From assembly GCA_023053575.1 (NCBI GenBank), contig JAKZAP010000020.1:14875998-14939997 (forward strand): a DNA stretch of 64,000 bases, read 5' to 3'. The notes under the pieces are model-generated. The model worked only from the letters and a program-made list of their open reading frames with translations. It was not told the DNA's origin and made no database searches. This DNA comes from Branchinecta lynchi. Its lineage: Eukaryota > Arthropoda > Branchiopoda > Anostraca > Branchinectidae. Within the stretch, counting starts at the first letter, position 1; every line of letters begins with the position of its first letter. Position numbers and translations under genes: made by a program. This document shows positions 44,411 to 56,264 of the stretch, piece by piece.

Positions 44411-44609
44411 AGTACCAAACCATGGTTGACCACTTTGCGCATTTGGTCAACAGCATCTCCTCATATCTAGTTCAGCTTCTTCTTCGGTTGCATGTTTTCA
44501 ATAATTCTTTCATTCAAGTACCTTCGTTATTGGGCGCCAGATACCAGATACCAGATGGCGAAGAGTAATCTGCAGAAAATTTGTCCGTGGCCGGCGTATC
44601 GTGCTAGAG

Positions 44610-44772
44610 GCGCGCCGGTGCCGTGCCGGTGCCGTGCGGTGCCGAGCCGGTGCCGCGGTGTTGCGCCGTTGCCGTGCCTTTGCCGTGCCGGTGCCGTGGT
44701 GCCGTGCCGGTGCCGCGGTGCCGTGCCGGTGCCGTGCCGGTGCCGCGCTGCCGTGTCGGTGCCGTGTCGAGG
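44610..44772 (+). repeat. GTGCCGTGCCGG-type array, right
   Basis: More degenerate units of the 12-mer (GCCGGTGCCGTGCC, GTTGCGCC, GTGCCGCGGTGCC) next to the right end of the 42397-44805 element. The unit runs in the same direction as the left array although the outer ends are inverted. Confidence 0.85.
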
Positions 44773-44999
44773 TGTACACCGGTGGCGGAGAGAGAGCAAC
44801 CCCTCGGGACGGAGCTATACGTTTTCTCGTTACCGGAGAAGAAATGTCTAGACTAACAGACTATTGGATGTCTACGTTTTGACGTCACACGTGACGCATT
44901 GCAGAGAAGGGTCATGCACTCCTGCTACGGTGGCGAAGAGAGAAGTAGACGGGCATCAACTCAAACGTCAGCAAGTAGCTCCAGCTCTGTTCAGTGTTC

Positions 45000-45310
45000 T
45001 CGGGGTGCATGGTACCAAAGACTTTTGGCCATATTCCCGTTCAGCACTTCCAAGCGGACTAGTTTCTGTCAATCCCCCCATGCCTCACCGTCATTACTTG
45101 GATCAGACATGGTAAAATAGATCCACAGGTTAGTGAGTGGAAAACCTGTCATCTGTGTTCCAGGTAATGGAGGTTTTGCAGACGCCTCAGCAGCAGAAAG
45201 TGAAAGTGACCCCCTACCCTATGGATCCGACTTTTTACTATGTGTTGGTTATGAGGCAATGGGGGACTAACAGAAACTAGTCCACTTGGAGCGCTGAACT
45301 GTAATAAGGC
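45000..45310. repeat. Inverted repeat, ~130-bp arms
   Basis: GGACTAGTTTCTGTCAATCC at 45056 and the complement of 45250-45285 (GGACTAGTTTCTGTTAGTCC) are inverted copies, with similar flanks (CAGCACTTCCAAG / CAGCGCTCCAAG). Non-coding. Confidence 0.55.
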
Positions 45311-45693
45311 CAGTTGGCTTATTTGCTCTTGCTTATTCATACACACTGTTGACATGACTCTAGTTCTCTAGAGTAATGACGCATCGATTTAAACCGCCTA
45401 AATATCATGTAAGATCAAATATTAACAAATTAAATATTACTCAAACTACATTCTTCTGCAATGATGCCGTTCAAGTATTACTAAATACTATCTCAGTCTA
45501 ATTTCTTTACTCCCAGTTACCCCTCTATCCCTCTTACCTTCCAACGCTACCAACTTTGGCAACTTGCAAGAAAGATCTGATCTTATTTGTGACGAGATTT
45601 GTGAAAAGCAAATTCCCGTTCAAAATGCCTGACAATCTGGAAAGAATCAACCCAGTAAGCTTACTACACGCCCATTCACAACGGGTTTTTAGC

Positions 45694-46235
45694 GGGTCGC
45701 TGTCACTACCGCAACACGTCAGTTGGCATAAACGTCAGTTCGCCTAAACGAAAAATCCGACAGTACGTCAACACGTCAGTTCCCCTACACGTCAGTTCAA
45801 CTACACGTCAGTTCGTCTACACGTCAGTTCACCTAAACGTCAGTTGCACTACACGTCAGTTCGCCTACCGTCAGTTGACATAAACGTCAGTTGACATAAA
45901 CGTCAGTTCAGTCACCGTCAGTTCACCTATTTTAGAAATCCGTCACTTCGTCAACACGTCAGTTCAGCTACACGTCAGTTCCCCTACACGTCAGTTCGCT
46001 TACCGTCAGTTGACATAAACGTCAGTTGACATAAACGTCAGTTGACATAAACGTCACTTCGCATACAAAATCCGTCACCACCCCCAGAGATTCAGACCCA
46101 CCTATTAGTTCGAAGTCGACTGGGTCACCGAAAGCAATTAAGCAGAGGGAATAAAACCCAGGGGCTTAATAAAAAGAAGCCGACATTTGCGCATATTGAT
46201 GAGGGTAAAATTAGTTAAGAATCACCGGGAGCTTG
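45694..46235 (+). repeat. Left terminal repeat of the foldback (CGTCAGTT array)
   Basis: About eighteen copies of ACGTCAGTT separated by 7-9 variable bases (GACATAA, CGCCTAC, CCCCTAC), to about 46075. It is followed by a 150-bp unique part ending near CACCGGGAGCTT. Confidence 0.85.
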
Positions 46236-46447
46236 CAATCAGATGCGGCAGACGGGGCTAGTCAAACGAAAACTGAAAAATATGAGGTGAACGTATAATT
46301 AAACACAAATAAGGGCTTAACAACCATCGCAAGGTGAAGGACCAAAATGTGCCAGTGATTCTCAATCTTTTCCGAAAGGGTACCGGAAACAGTGAGGGAC
46401 GAACTCTTTTCTCTTGGCTCTTGGCCAGTGCTTCCTCTATTGTCTTC

Positions 46448-47487
46448 AAACAAGACCAAAGGTTTCGACGGGATCCCACAAATTTCATATCTGATCCAGA
46501 CAGTTGGATCTTGTAGATAAATATCCGGTCTTCGCCAAACAATTTTAACTGGAATTTAGAAACAGAGAGACGTGGATTCAGCTTGCGTGTTTACTCCTAT
46601 AAGTCGGATATACTTTGACGAAATTGATCAAAACTTCCAGCTGCCTTACTGCTCACATATTTTCCGGTTTCTGCCTGGTTCTTGGCGAGCTTCTTGTCCG
46701 TTATGTACTATATACTACCTTACAATACACTACAGATAAAACTTTAACTTTTAACGAATCTTCAGGTTTTGGCCGGAGCCCGAACTATTTGGCCGGCGTG
46801 GAATATTGACACATAGGTTCAGCATGCTTCCTTACCACTACACCCATCCTCTAATCAACTTCAGATAAAAACGTTTACTTTTTCAAAACTTTACTTTTTC
46901 AGCCGGATTCCGGGAGAATATGTCCGGGTAGAAAATAATTGCCATATGCGGATGCAGCATGTCTTCTTAAGCCTGAATCGAACATCTAATCAAGCTCAAA
47001 TACAACTTTTATGTTATACAAATTTTCCGGTTAGGGCCGGATCCCAGGTTAGGTTGTCTACTTGTCCGGCGAAAAAAAAAATTGTTTAATACGTGTTCAG
47101 TGTGTCTTCTTACCCCTAAATTGAACCTCTAATTTACTTCAGATCAAACATTTCTTTTTCAGAAATTTTCCTGTTTTTGCCGGATTCACGGTGAACTACT
47201 TTTCCGGCGAGAAAATAATTTTCATATTCGGATTCAGCATTTCTCCTTATCTCTGAATCGATTATCTTATTAGATTCTAAAATATTTTTTCGTCCTTTAA
47301 TTTGACCCCCTCCCGACCCCTAAATATAGGGCTACAGACCCCATCTTCGAAATTGACCTGTACTTTGACCCAAAGATTCTTTATGCCAAATTTGAACGAA
47401 TATATCTCAACCCCTACGAGAGTTATCTTGCTAACAGAGGAGAGACGGCCAACTCTTACGAAGTCATAGGTGCGGGATCCCAAAAAG
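46448..47487 (+). mobile_element. Family B element B7
   Basis: The 5' end is AAACAAGACCAAAGGTTTCG, GGGATCCC. Six or so core monomers with GCCGGATTCCGGG follow. The microsatellite is decayed (ACAGAGGAGAGACGG) and the end reads TGCGGGATCCCAAAAA. The CCAAGTTTCATC block is reduced to GCCAAATTTGAACG. An older copy by decay. Confidence 0.75.
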
Positions 47488-47763
47488 TAGTAGCCCTCCA
47501 AAATAGTAGATAAAACTAGAATTTTCTGTTAATTGATAGTAATGCAATCACCAGTCCCATTCACAAGTTAGTTCTTAATGAGCCTTTTACTTTCAAGCTC
47601 CCCCTTCAGAATAAATTAAAAAAGTAAAAAAAATATATTTCTGTCTGCTAAAATAAAAAGTTTCTAATATAGAGCCACATTATCCACATTAGAGCCTAAC
47701 ATCAATAAATTTTCTCCCCAGAAATAGCTATTATTCCAATAGTTCCGAAAAATTCATAAAAAC
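47488..47763. other. Foldback interior, no gene
   Basis: AT-rich sequence between B7 and A6 with no motif supported. Confidence 0.3.
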
Positions 47764-49177
47764 AAAACAAGAGCTGTAAGCTCATATGGCACTTGCAGGG
47801 GTCAAGATATATTTTTCATCAAAAGAACTTTGCGGTTAAGATGCGCGCTGTAAGGGGGCTAGAACTTCATTTGTAAGCAAAACCCTTGAGGCAAAAATGA
47901 CACTTGGCTGATGGGGACCATGAACATACATATTTTGCTTAAAAGTATTTTTCTTACTTTGCGGTCAAGGTTGATACGGTAATAGTCGGATTTGGGAAGT
48001 AGCTATTTATAAGCAAATCTTTTTGAATATCTAATATTCCAGCGAAGTTTCGTCATCCTAGCTCATCTGGAAGTACCTTAACTCGCGATCACCGGAATCC
48101 CAGACCCCCCCCCCCTCCAACTCCACCAACAATACCCGGAGCCAATCCGGTTCTGTAAATGATGCCCAGAGCATCTGTTTGTTATTCTACAATGTTCGAT
48201 CCCGATCACACCAGTCTAAGCGGGTCTAGTATTCCCCCCCCCCCCTCAACAGTTGTCGGATCCGATCCGGAAATGACGAAGATCGCCACAGGGATATGTC
48301 CTCTGTTCATTTATTAAATTTCACTCGAATCCGATCGCCCGTTCCAACGTTGCGCATGACTCAATATTCAGGATTTCCCTCCCTCCACTCCCCCCTAAGA
48401 TTATCATATCGAAGATTTTTTTTTATATTTCCAAGTCAGTTTGAACGGGTCCCTGATATGCCTGCCAAGTTACGTCATGAAAATCCCCAGAAACTGGAAT
48501 TCCGGGAAACCCCCTACACCCCCACCCCCGAAGTGTCCGGATCCAGTCCAACTGTGTAAAAGATTAACCTGGAGCAGATGTTTGTTCTTCCCAGTAAGTT
48601 TCACTCCGATCCCTCCATTCTAACCGTTTCTCGAGATTTCCGGTCTCCCCCCCAACTCCCCCCTAGCTATCGAATATGGTCAAGACCTTAAACGGGATAT
48701 CAGACATATAGAATCTATTCAGTTACTAAGTTTCATTCCAATCCGATTACCCGTTCGGAAGTTACACACTGCTCAATTTCCCGGATTCCCCCGCCCTCCC
48801 CCCCCCCCCGAGATGGTCGGATCGGAAAACTGATTATTTCTAAGTTTGTTTGGTCGGGTCCCTGATATGCCTGCCAAGTTTCATGGTCCTAGCACATCTG
48901 GAAGTACCCGAACTCGAAAAAGTGTGACAAACTGCCCTCAATTTTCAAGTTCGCACAGCCCTCCACTCCCTCAATATGGCTGGATTGAGAAACTGATTAT
49001 TTCCAGGTTACTTTGGTTGGGTTGCTGATATGCCTGCCAAGTTTCATTGTCCTAGTACATCGGGAAGTACCCTAATTCGAAAAAATGGACAAAAAAACCG
49101 GACCGACCGACAGACCGACGGACGGAATTATGATCGGTATATGGCACTTGAGCCAGAGGCTGCAAGTGCCATGAAAA
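47764..49177 (+). mobile_element. Family A element A6
   Basis: The 5' end is AAAACAAGAGCTGTAAGCTC then ATATGGCACTTG. Poly-C-containing core units with CCAAGTTTCAT follow, then ACCGACCGACAGACCGACGG (49102-49121) and the hairpin GGCACTTGAGCC...GCAAGTGCC (49143-49170). Confidence 0.8.
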
Positions 49178-49222
49178 AAAAATATTCCTTGAGCCCAAGC
49201 TGACTTTGAAAAATATATTCAA

Positions 49223-49360
49223 ATAATGCATACAACGGGTACGTCTGCTACGATTCATTGGCAGGGATGAACATTGACAGCCTGACGAGGACCCTTGCCA
49301 AGAAGGGCCAAATATCGCTGCCAAAGCATCGTATCTGACGTACCCGCTGTATGCATTATT
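49223..49360. repeat. Foldback D2, near-palindromic 138 bp
   Basis: The arms begin AATAATGCATACAACGGGTA and end with the complement (TGTATGCATTATT). The right arm holds the same word as D1 (GAGGACCCTTGCCAAGAAGG). Non-coding. Confidence 0.6.
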
Positions 49361-49716
49361 AACAAAAAAAAATGGAAAATAAATATTTTTCTACTTAAAT
49401 ACAGACAGTTTTAATACAGAGTGAACCAGACTGTTTTAAAACTTTATGCCGCAGTCAAAAATTTCGAAAATCAGACTCCTTCATGGTAAAAATCGACCAG
49501 ATTACTTTCCAAACAACAGTGTGTCGCAGACAAAATTTTTTAAGATGTATGTGTTTTCTGTAAAAACCCTAAGTCGCTTACTTACCCGATCCGACCATCG
49601 TGGGGAAGTAGTCAACTCATCGTGGATTTCAAAAGTTTATATTCCAAAAACATATTTTGTGTGAACTGATGACGCAATCATTAGTCTCATAGGCCTAGCT
49701 ATCTCTCAGCGATGAA
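49361..49716. other. Foldback interior, no gene
   Basis: Short frames without recognisable content. The last 40 bp (CTAGCTATCTCTCAGCG) match the sequence just upstream of A1 (5678-5696). Confidence 0.35.
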
Positions 49717-50789
49717 AAACAAGACCAAAGGTTTCGATGGGATCCCAAAAATTCAATATCTGATCCAGACAACTGGGTCTTGTCTTAGCCAAATCCAGTC
49801 ATCGCCAGACTCCTTGAACATTCTTACAATTAAAATTCAGAAACAGATTAAGGCCAAATAGCTAATCATCTGAGAAAAACTTCCTACCACTACCGCCAAT
49901 TTCCCGATTTCGGCCAAACTCCAGAACTAATTGTCCGGCGAAAAAAAAAGAAAGCTCAAAAATGAACTCTGGGTATCTTCTTTCCCCAATAATGAACATC
50001 TAGTCAACTTCAAATAAAAATTTAGCTTATAACACATTTTCCGAGTCCAGCCGGATTCCGGTTGAACTATATGTCCGGGTAAAATATGATTGTCACACAC
50101 GGATTCAGCATCTCTTCTTACCCCTTGTTATCTAATCAACTAGAAATAAAACTTTAACTTCTACCAATTTTCCGGTTTCGGCCGGATTCCGGGCGAATTA
50201 CATGTCTGGATAGAAAATTGTTTTCACATAAGTGTTCAGCATGTCTTCTTGCCCTAAATCGAACATCTAATCAACTTCAACTAAAACTTTTAATTTTAAC
50301 AAACTTTCCGGTTTGGGCCGGATTCCGGTCGAAATACTTGTCCGTCGAGAAAATGGTTTTCACCACCGTGTTCAGCGTGTCTTCCTACCCCTAAATCGAA
50401 CATCTAATCAGCTTACAATAAAACTTTTACTTTTAACAAACTTTCGGATTTGGGCCGGATTCCGGGCGAACTACTTGTTCGATAACAAAATGATTTTCAC
50501 CATCGTGTTCAGCATGTCTTCTTACCCCATAATCGACTATCACATTAGCTGTTTCAAAATATTTTGTTTGCCCCTTAATTTGAAACCCCTCCCCCACCCC
50601 TAAATGTAGGGCTACAAAGCCCATCTTCAAACTTGACTTGTCCGACGACCCAACGAATCCTCACACTAAGTTTCATCAAAATATCTCATTCCCTTCTAGA
50701 GTTATCGTGCTACAGACGAACGGACAGACAGACGGACAACTTTTGCGATGTCATAGGTATCCCTCCACGTACGTTTTGGGATCCCAAAA
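49717..50789 (+). mobile_element. Family B element B8
   Basis: It starts AAACAAGACCAAAGGTTTCG with GGGATCCCAAAA. Core monomers of 131-137 bp have CCGGATTCC at 50051, 50182, 50318 and 50455. CTAAGTTTCATC is at 50668, then an ACGGACAGACAGACGG microsatellite, then ACGTTTTGGGATCCCAAAA ending 50789. A good reference copy. Confidence 0.85.
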
Positions 50790-52015
50790 GTAAGAGCTGG
50801 AAGCTCAAATGGCACTTGCAAGGCTGGGTCAGATGAAAGTGATGGTCAGAAGTATTGTTTCCACTTTCTGGTTAAGATTCGCACTATAAGGGTGCTGAAA
50901 ATTAATTTCTAAGAAAAACCCTTGAGGCAAAAAGGATCATGTACATGGCGATCGTGAAAAAGTAAATTTTGCTTAAAAGTGTTTTTTGTATTTTGCGGTT
51001 AAGATGAGTTCTTTAAGGAATGGTGATCTCTAACCCAATGATGTCAAGTTTCTAATACCCCAGCAAAGTTTCATGGTCCTAGCACATCTGGAAGTACCTT
51101 AACTCACGATCATTCCGGACACCCCCCCCCCTTCCCCCTCGAATCCGGTTCGATTCTATCAGTAACGTACCTAGGACTTGTGCCTGTACTTCTCACCAAG
51201 TTTCATCGTGATCGCTCCACTCTATGCGCGTCACAATATTTCCGGTTCTCCCCTCCGACCCCCCCTCCCAGTTGATCGGATCTAGTCCGGACTTGAAACG
51301 GGACATCTGAGACGTGGGATCTTTCAAGATATCAAGTTTCATTAAGATCTGATAACCCGTTCGAAAGTTATGCATGCCACTAATTCCCAGATTCCGCCGT
51401 CTCCCCCTCCCCCACGACTGTCGGATGGGGGAGTGACTGTTTCCAAGTTAATCTGGTCAGGTCCCTGATATGCCTACCAAGTTTTATCGTCCTAGTCCAC
51501 CTAGAAGTGCATTAACTACGGATCGCCGGAATTCCGGAACCCCACTCCAGCTCCCCCCATAGTGTCCGAATCCGATCCAGTTCTGTCAGTTGTTTATCTA
51601 GAGCTTGTTCTTGTTCTTGCCACTAAGTTTCATCCGGATCGCTCCACTCTAAGAGTTTCACACGATTTCCAGTTCCCCCCCTCCAACTCCCCCCCCCCCC
51701 GATTCATCGGATCCGGTCCGGACTTGATATGAGATATCTGAGACACAAGGTCTTTCCAGATATCAAGTTTCATTAAGATCCGATCACCTCTTCGAAAGTT
51801 ATGCATGCCCCTGTTTTCTGGATTCCGCCACCTCCCCCTCCCTCCACGATGGTCGGATCGGTCAAGTGACTATTTCCAAGCTAGTTTGGTCGGGTCCCTA
51901 ATATGCTTGCCAAGTTTCATCGTCCTAGAACTTCTGGAAGTACCCTACTCGAGAACAGTGGACCGACCGACCAAAAAGTGATCGGTATATGGCGGAGCTG
52001 CAAGTGCCATAAAAA
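50790..52015 (+). mobile_element. Family A element A7, abutting B8
   Basis: The 5' end GTAAGAGCTGGAAGCTCAAA then TGGCACTTGCAAGG follows the last base of B8 directly. Poly-C core monomers run to 51940. The 3' hairpin is partly decayed (GGCGGAGCTGCAAGTGCC), ending CATAAAAA near 52015. Confidence 0.75.
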
Positions 52016-52214
52016 TCTAATTGTGTTTTAGTTGCCCAGCAATTAGTATTTATATCTTGAAGTTGTAAGCTAGCTCTCTTCAAAATACATTTATCAGAAC
52101 CGACTGTCCTTATTCGCCTCCCTAACCCCAGCTTAGCGAAGCTATCAATTACAATGAGAGTTTTCCCTGGTGTCTACCAACCGTATTCTTTCTTTCGTAA
52201 CGTGAACCAAAACT

Positions 52215-52794
52215 GTCAGAATTGACAAGAGCCTCCTGGCTTAATTTTTGCCCTCATTAAAAGTGAATTGTCGGCTTCTCTTATTAATCCACTGGGCGAG
52301 CTTCCGTAACTATCCCGTCGACAACAACATGTGAGCAAACTTCCGGAAAATGTGTGTGAACTGACGTTTATGCCAACTGACGTTTATACCAACTGACGTT
52401 TATGCCAACTGACGTTTATGTCAACTGACGTTTATACCAACTGACGCTTATGTGAAATGACGGTAGCCGAACTGACGGTAGGCGAACTGACGTGTAGCTG
52501 AACTGTCGGATTTTAGGATTAGGTGAACTGACGTGTAGGTCTACTGACGTTTATGTCAACTGACAGTAGGCGAACTGACGTTTGGTCAACTGACGTGTAG
52601 GGCAACTGACGTGTTGGCCAACTGACGTGTTGGTCAACTGACGTGTTGATGAAGTGACGTGTTGATCAACTGACGGATTTTTGGGGGTCAACTGACGTGT
52701 AGGCGAACTGTCGAAAAATGTTGGCGTACTGACGGAATTCTGTGGCGAACTGACGTTTATGTCAACTGACGTGTTGCGGTACTGACGGGACCCC
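52215..52794 (-). repeat. Right terminal repeat of the foldback (AACTGACG array)
   Basis: About twenty AACTGACG words from 52368 to 52785, the complement of the left array. The inner part (52215-52330) matches 46140-46235 in inverted orientation. Confidence 0.85.
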
Positions 52795-52802
52795 TTTTTA
52801 GC

Positions 52803-53333
52803 GAATACTCGGCACCAGCTAGTTAAGAAAATCGATCTCGAGACCAGGGCTTTGCAAGGTTTCTGCCGTTCGCAATGGATACCGGTGCCAGTTTCGGGTA
52901 CCAGCCAGTCTCGAACCCAAGTTGAACCCAGTTCAACTTTTCAGGGTACTAGCCAATCAGATTATTTTGGAAAATAAGACGAATATTCTGATAGGCTAGT
53001 TTCGAACCAAGCCCAATAGCTAACATCACATCCACTCCGTGCTTTCTTGAAAACTGAAAGTGAATTTAGGTCATCGTTATTTGGTCTGACGTGATCCAGG
53101 ATTAGCCAATCAGAATTTTCCTCAGTATTCCCCTAAGTAATCTGATTGGCTAGTACCCTCAAAAGCTGAATTGAGTTTAACTTGGGTCCAAGACTAGCTG
53201 GCACCCAAAACTGGCACCCTCGCTGGCACCAATAAGCAATTGCGAACGGCAGACACCTGGCAAAGCTTCGGTCTTGGGAGAGATTTTCAGAGCTAGTTGG
53301 TACCGAGTATTAGCTATGCAATAACCCGTTGTG
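52803..53333. repeat. Smaller foldback, split by the 7.1-kb foldback
   Basis: The left arm from 52803 (GAATACTCGGCACCAGCTAG) pairs with the complement of 53140-53318 (TAATACTCGGTACCAACTAG) over about 170 bp, sharing CTGCCGTTCGCAATG and GTACTAGCCAATCAGATTA. The outermost piece of the right arm (complement CACAACGGGTT at 53323-53333) has its partner at 45677-45687, on the far side of the 7.1-kb element. Confidence 0.75.
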
Positions 53334-53572
53334 TATTGGTCTTACCCTGAAGCAAGGTTACCAGACTCTCACAGCCTCCCATGTCTCGTTTTCAGCACAC
53401 TTTCTATCATATTAGGACATCCTTCCGAATACATTTACGAATCATTTGTAATACTTTCTTATTCCGAAACCCGAAGCGCTGCAACCCAGACTGGTTCAGT
53501 CGCTTCCCGAATCTAAGCCGGGCTGGATAAATGAGCGTTATTTTGCTCTGGATCAGTGGTAGTGGCAGAGAG

Positions 53573-54605
53573 AAACAAGACCAACGGTTTCGATGGGATC
53601 CCAAAAATTCAATATTTGATCCAGACAATTGGGTCTTGTCTTCGCCAGTCTCCTTGAACGTTTTTACTATTAAAATTCAGAAACAGATTAAGGCCAAATA
53701 GCTAATCATCTGAGAAAACCAAGTTTAGATATGGAGTCAGCATGTGTCAGCTACTTGTCCGGCAAAAAAATAAAAGCTCAAAAACGAAATCAGCGTATTT
53801 TCTTTCCCCAATACTGAACATCTAATCAACTTCAAATAAAAATTTAACTTATAACAAATTTTCCGGCTCCAGCCGGATTCCGGTCGAAATTTATGTCCGG
53901 GTAAAAAATGATTGTCATACACGGATTCAGCATCTCTTGTTATCCCTAAATCGGATATCTAATCAACTACAAATAATACTTTAAGTTTCAATAATTTTAC
54001 GGTTTCGGCCGGATTCCGGGCGAACTACTTGTCTGGGTAGAAATTTGTTTTCACAGAAGTGTTCAGCATGTTTTCTCCAATACATTGAATATCTAATCAA
54101 CTGCAAATAAAAGTTTTACTTTTAACAAACTTTCCGGTTTTGGCCGGCTTCCAGGCGAACTACGTATCCGGCAAGAAAATGGTTTTCACCGTCGACTTCA
54201 GCATGTTTTTCTACTCCCAAATCAACTTCAAATAAAACTATTATTTTTAACAGACTTTCCGGTTTTCACCACTTTCAGACTTCCGTACTTGTCCGATGAC
54301 AAAATGGTTTTCACCATCGTGTTCAGCATGTCTTCTTACCCCATAATCGACTATCAAATTATCTGTTTAAAAATCTTTCATTTGCCCCTTAATTTAAACC
54401 CTCTCTCCCACCCCTAAATGTAAGGCTACAGAGCCCATCTACGAACTTGACCTTACTCTTGACCGAAAGAATTCTCACACCAAGTTTCATCAAAATTTCT
54501 CATTCCCTTCGAGAATTATAGTGCGCACAGACGGACGGACGGACAGACGGACAACTTTTGCGATGTCACAGGTATCCCTCCACTTACGTTTTGGGATCCC
54601 AAAAA
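53573..54605 (+). mobile_element. Family B element B9
   Basis: AAACAAGACCAACGGTTTCG at the 5' end, core monomers with GCCGGATTCCGG, CCAAGTTTCATC at 54480, ACGGACGGACGGACAGACGG at 54531, and TTTTGGGATCCCAAAAA at the end. Complete. Confidence 0.85.
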
Positions 54606-55037
54606 GCGCATTGCGCCAAGATGGATATTGGAAGGGTTTTGTTGGGAAGTTTGATTTGGACTTAACTGAAGGAGGCTTCATCTTGAAGAGATAGACTGGG
54701 ATCAAATCTATAACCTCTCGAGAACACCCAAGACGTAAAACACTGTCAGGAGATTTACTATATTTGAGAAGTGTTTGCCCATCCTACAGTTAAATTTTAG
54801 GTTGAATACTGAAATTTATGTTAAATTTTCTTTGTTATATGCTTGTGATTTGTGAGTTGTTGGTTTTTCTCTTTTGTATTTCATCTTTTCCTGTTTTAGT
54901 GTTATGTGTTATAGTGTTATAGTGAAATTAACACATACAGGACTTGTCTTAGGGTCAGCTAGAAACCTGTAAGTGCGTTACGCAGATTTTGATATGAATA
55001 CCTTATGCATCATTAGAAACTATGCTACGTCACTAAA
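54606..55037. other. No gene seen; AT-rich
   Basis: Contains GTTATGTGTTATAGTGTTATAG (about 54900). Nothing else supported. Confidence 0.35.
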
Positions 55038-55940
55038 AAACAAGACCAAAGGTTTCGACGGGATCCCAAAAGTTTAGTATTTGATACAGGCAATTGCATC
55101 TTGTAGAAATCTAGTCCTCGCCAGACTCCTTGAGGATTTTAACTATTAATATTTAGTAACAGAGTCAATGGCTACTTGACTGAGAAAACCAAGCTCAGTT
55201 ATCGGTTCAGCATGTCTGTCTACCCCTTTACGTCATATACAGTTTGTTCATGCCTTAACTTCATGCCTTACTTCTGCCAAATTTTCGGTTTCAGCCGGAT
55301 TCCTGTCAACTTTCCGGCAAAATCCTAAGGCTCAAAAATGAATTCAGAATGTTTTCTTACTCCTAAATCGAAACTATAATCATCTTCAAAAATTTCAGGT
55401 TTTGGCCGGATTCCGGGCGAACTATTTGTCCAGCGAGAAAATACGGATTTAGCGATTCATATACAGATTCGGCACGCCTCCTTACCACTACACCGAACCT
55501 AAGATAAAAGTTGTACTTGTAACAAATGTTCCGGTCTCAGCCAGAAACCGGGAGAAGTATTTGTCCAGGTAGAAAATGAGTGTCATATGCAGATTCAGAA
55601 TGTCTTCTTACCCCTAAATAGATTATGTAATCAACTTCAAATAAAACTTTTACTTTTAACAACTTTTCCGGTTTTGGACGGATTCCGTGCAAACTACGTG
55701 TCCGCCCAGAAAATGCGTGTACGTGTTCAGCAGGTCTTCTTACCCCTAAATCGACTATATCCTTAGCTGCTAAAAGTATTTTGTTCGCCACTTAATTTGA
55801 ACCCCCACCCCTAAATGTAGGGATACAGAGCCCATCTAAGCCACGAGCAGGACCTGTCCCTTGACCCTCGCACCAAGTTTCATCAGAATATTTCATTCAG
55901 TTCGAGTGTTATCGTGCTGACAGACGGACGGACAACTTTC
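55038..55940 (+). mobile_element. Family B element B10, 3' truncated
   Basis: AAACAAGACCAAAGGTTTCG with GGGATCCCAAAA, then core monomers, CCAAGTTTCATCAG (55873) and ACGGACGGAC (55924). The terminal GTCATAGG...GGGATCCC block is missing. Confidence 0.75.
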
Positions 55941-56264
55941 ACAGATCTGGTGTCCACAAAATCCATGATACAACAGCTCAAGACTCATATTTGCATACAG
56001 TTGGCATGTTAGGCTTGCAATAGTTAACGTCGGATCTCTCTCCGAGATTCCTTTCATCAGAAGACGGGGTTGATATAGCAAATCTTGAAAGGTTATTCTA
56101 CTCGCTGACTACTGTTTCAAAATACGTGGTAATCTGATTCTGACGGTGTGATTTTGGTTGTTGTGCCTTATTAGACGGTAGAAGCAAATACTGATAATTG
56201 TATACCCGAAAAGGATCTGACCACGAAGCAGATGGAAAGGTCTTCACGAGATTTCCAGTGACTC

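Larger units (their letters stand above)
42397..44805. mobile_element. Long TIR element with 10-bp duplication and GC satellite ends
   Basis: The ends are GAGGGGTTGCTCACTC (42397) and, on the complement of 44805, GAGGGGTTGCTCTCTC, flanked by a perfect 10-bp duplication GGGACGGAGC (42387-42396 and 44806-44815). Just inside each end are GTGTACACC-like words and then a GTGCCGTGCCGG array. A 10-bp duplication suggests a Mutator-like element. It contains family A element A5, family C and TATCGATA repeats, but no transposase. Confidence 0.8.
45694..52794. mobile_element. 7.1-kb foldback element
   Basis: Long terminal inverted repeats (about 540-580 bp) begin GGGTCGCTGTCACTACCGCA on the left and, on the complement, GGGTCCCGTCAGTACCGCAA on the right. 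The flanks are TTTTTAGC at 45686-45693 and 52795-52802, an 8-bp duplication (possibly 9 with one mismatch). Each arm is an array of about 18-20 CGTCAGTT words at 16-19-bp spacing, then an inner unique part (TTAATAA-AAGCCGACA and ATGAGGG words) that also matches in inverted orientation. Family A and B copies B7, A6, B8 and A7 lie within it. No transposase seen. Confidence 0.85.

Noticed and set aside
45694..52800. CGTCAGTT arrays as a CRISPR locus
   Set aside because: The spacing is irregular and short, the intervening bases are near-repeats themselves, there are no cas genes, and the arrays are paired inverted ends of a eukaryotic element.
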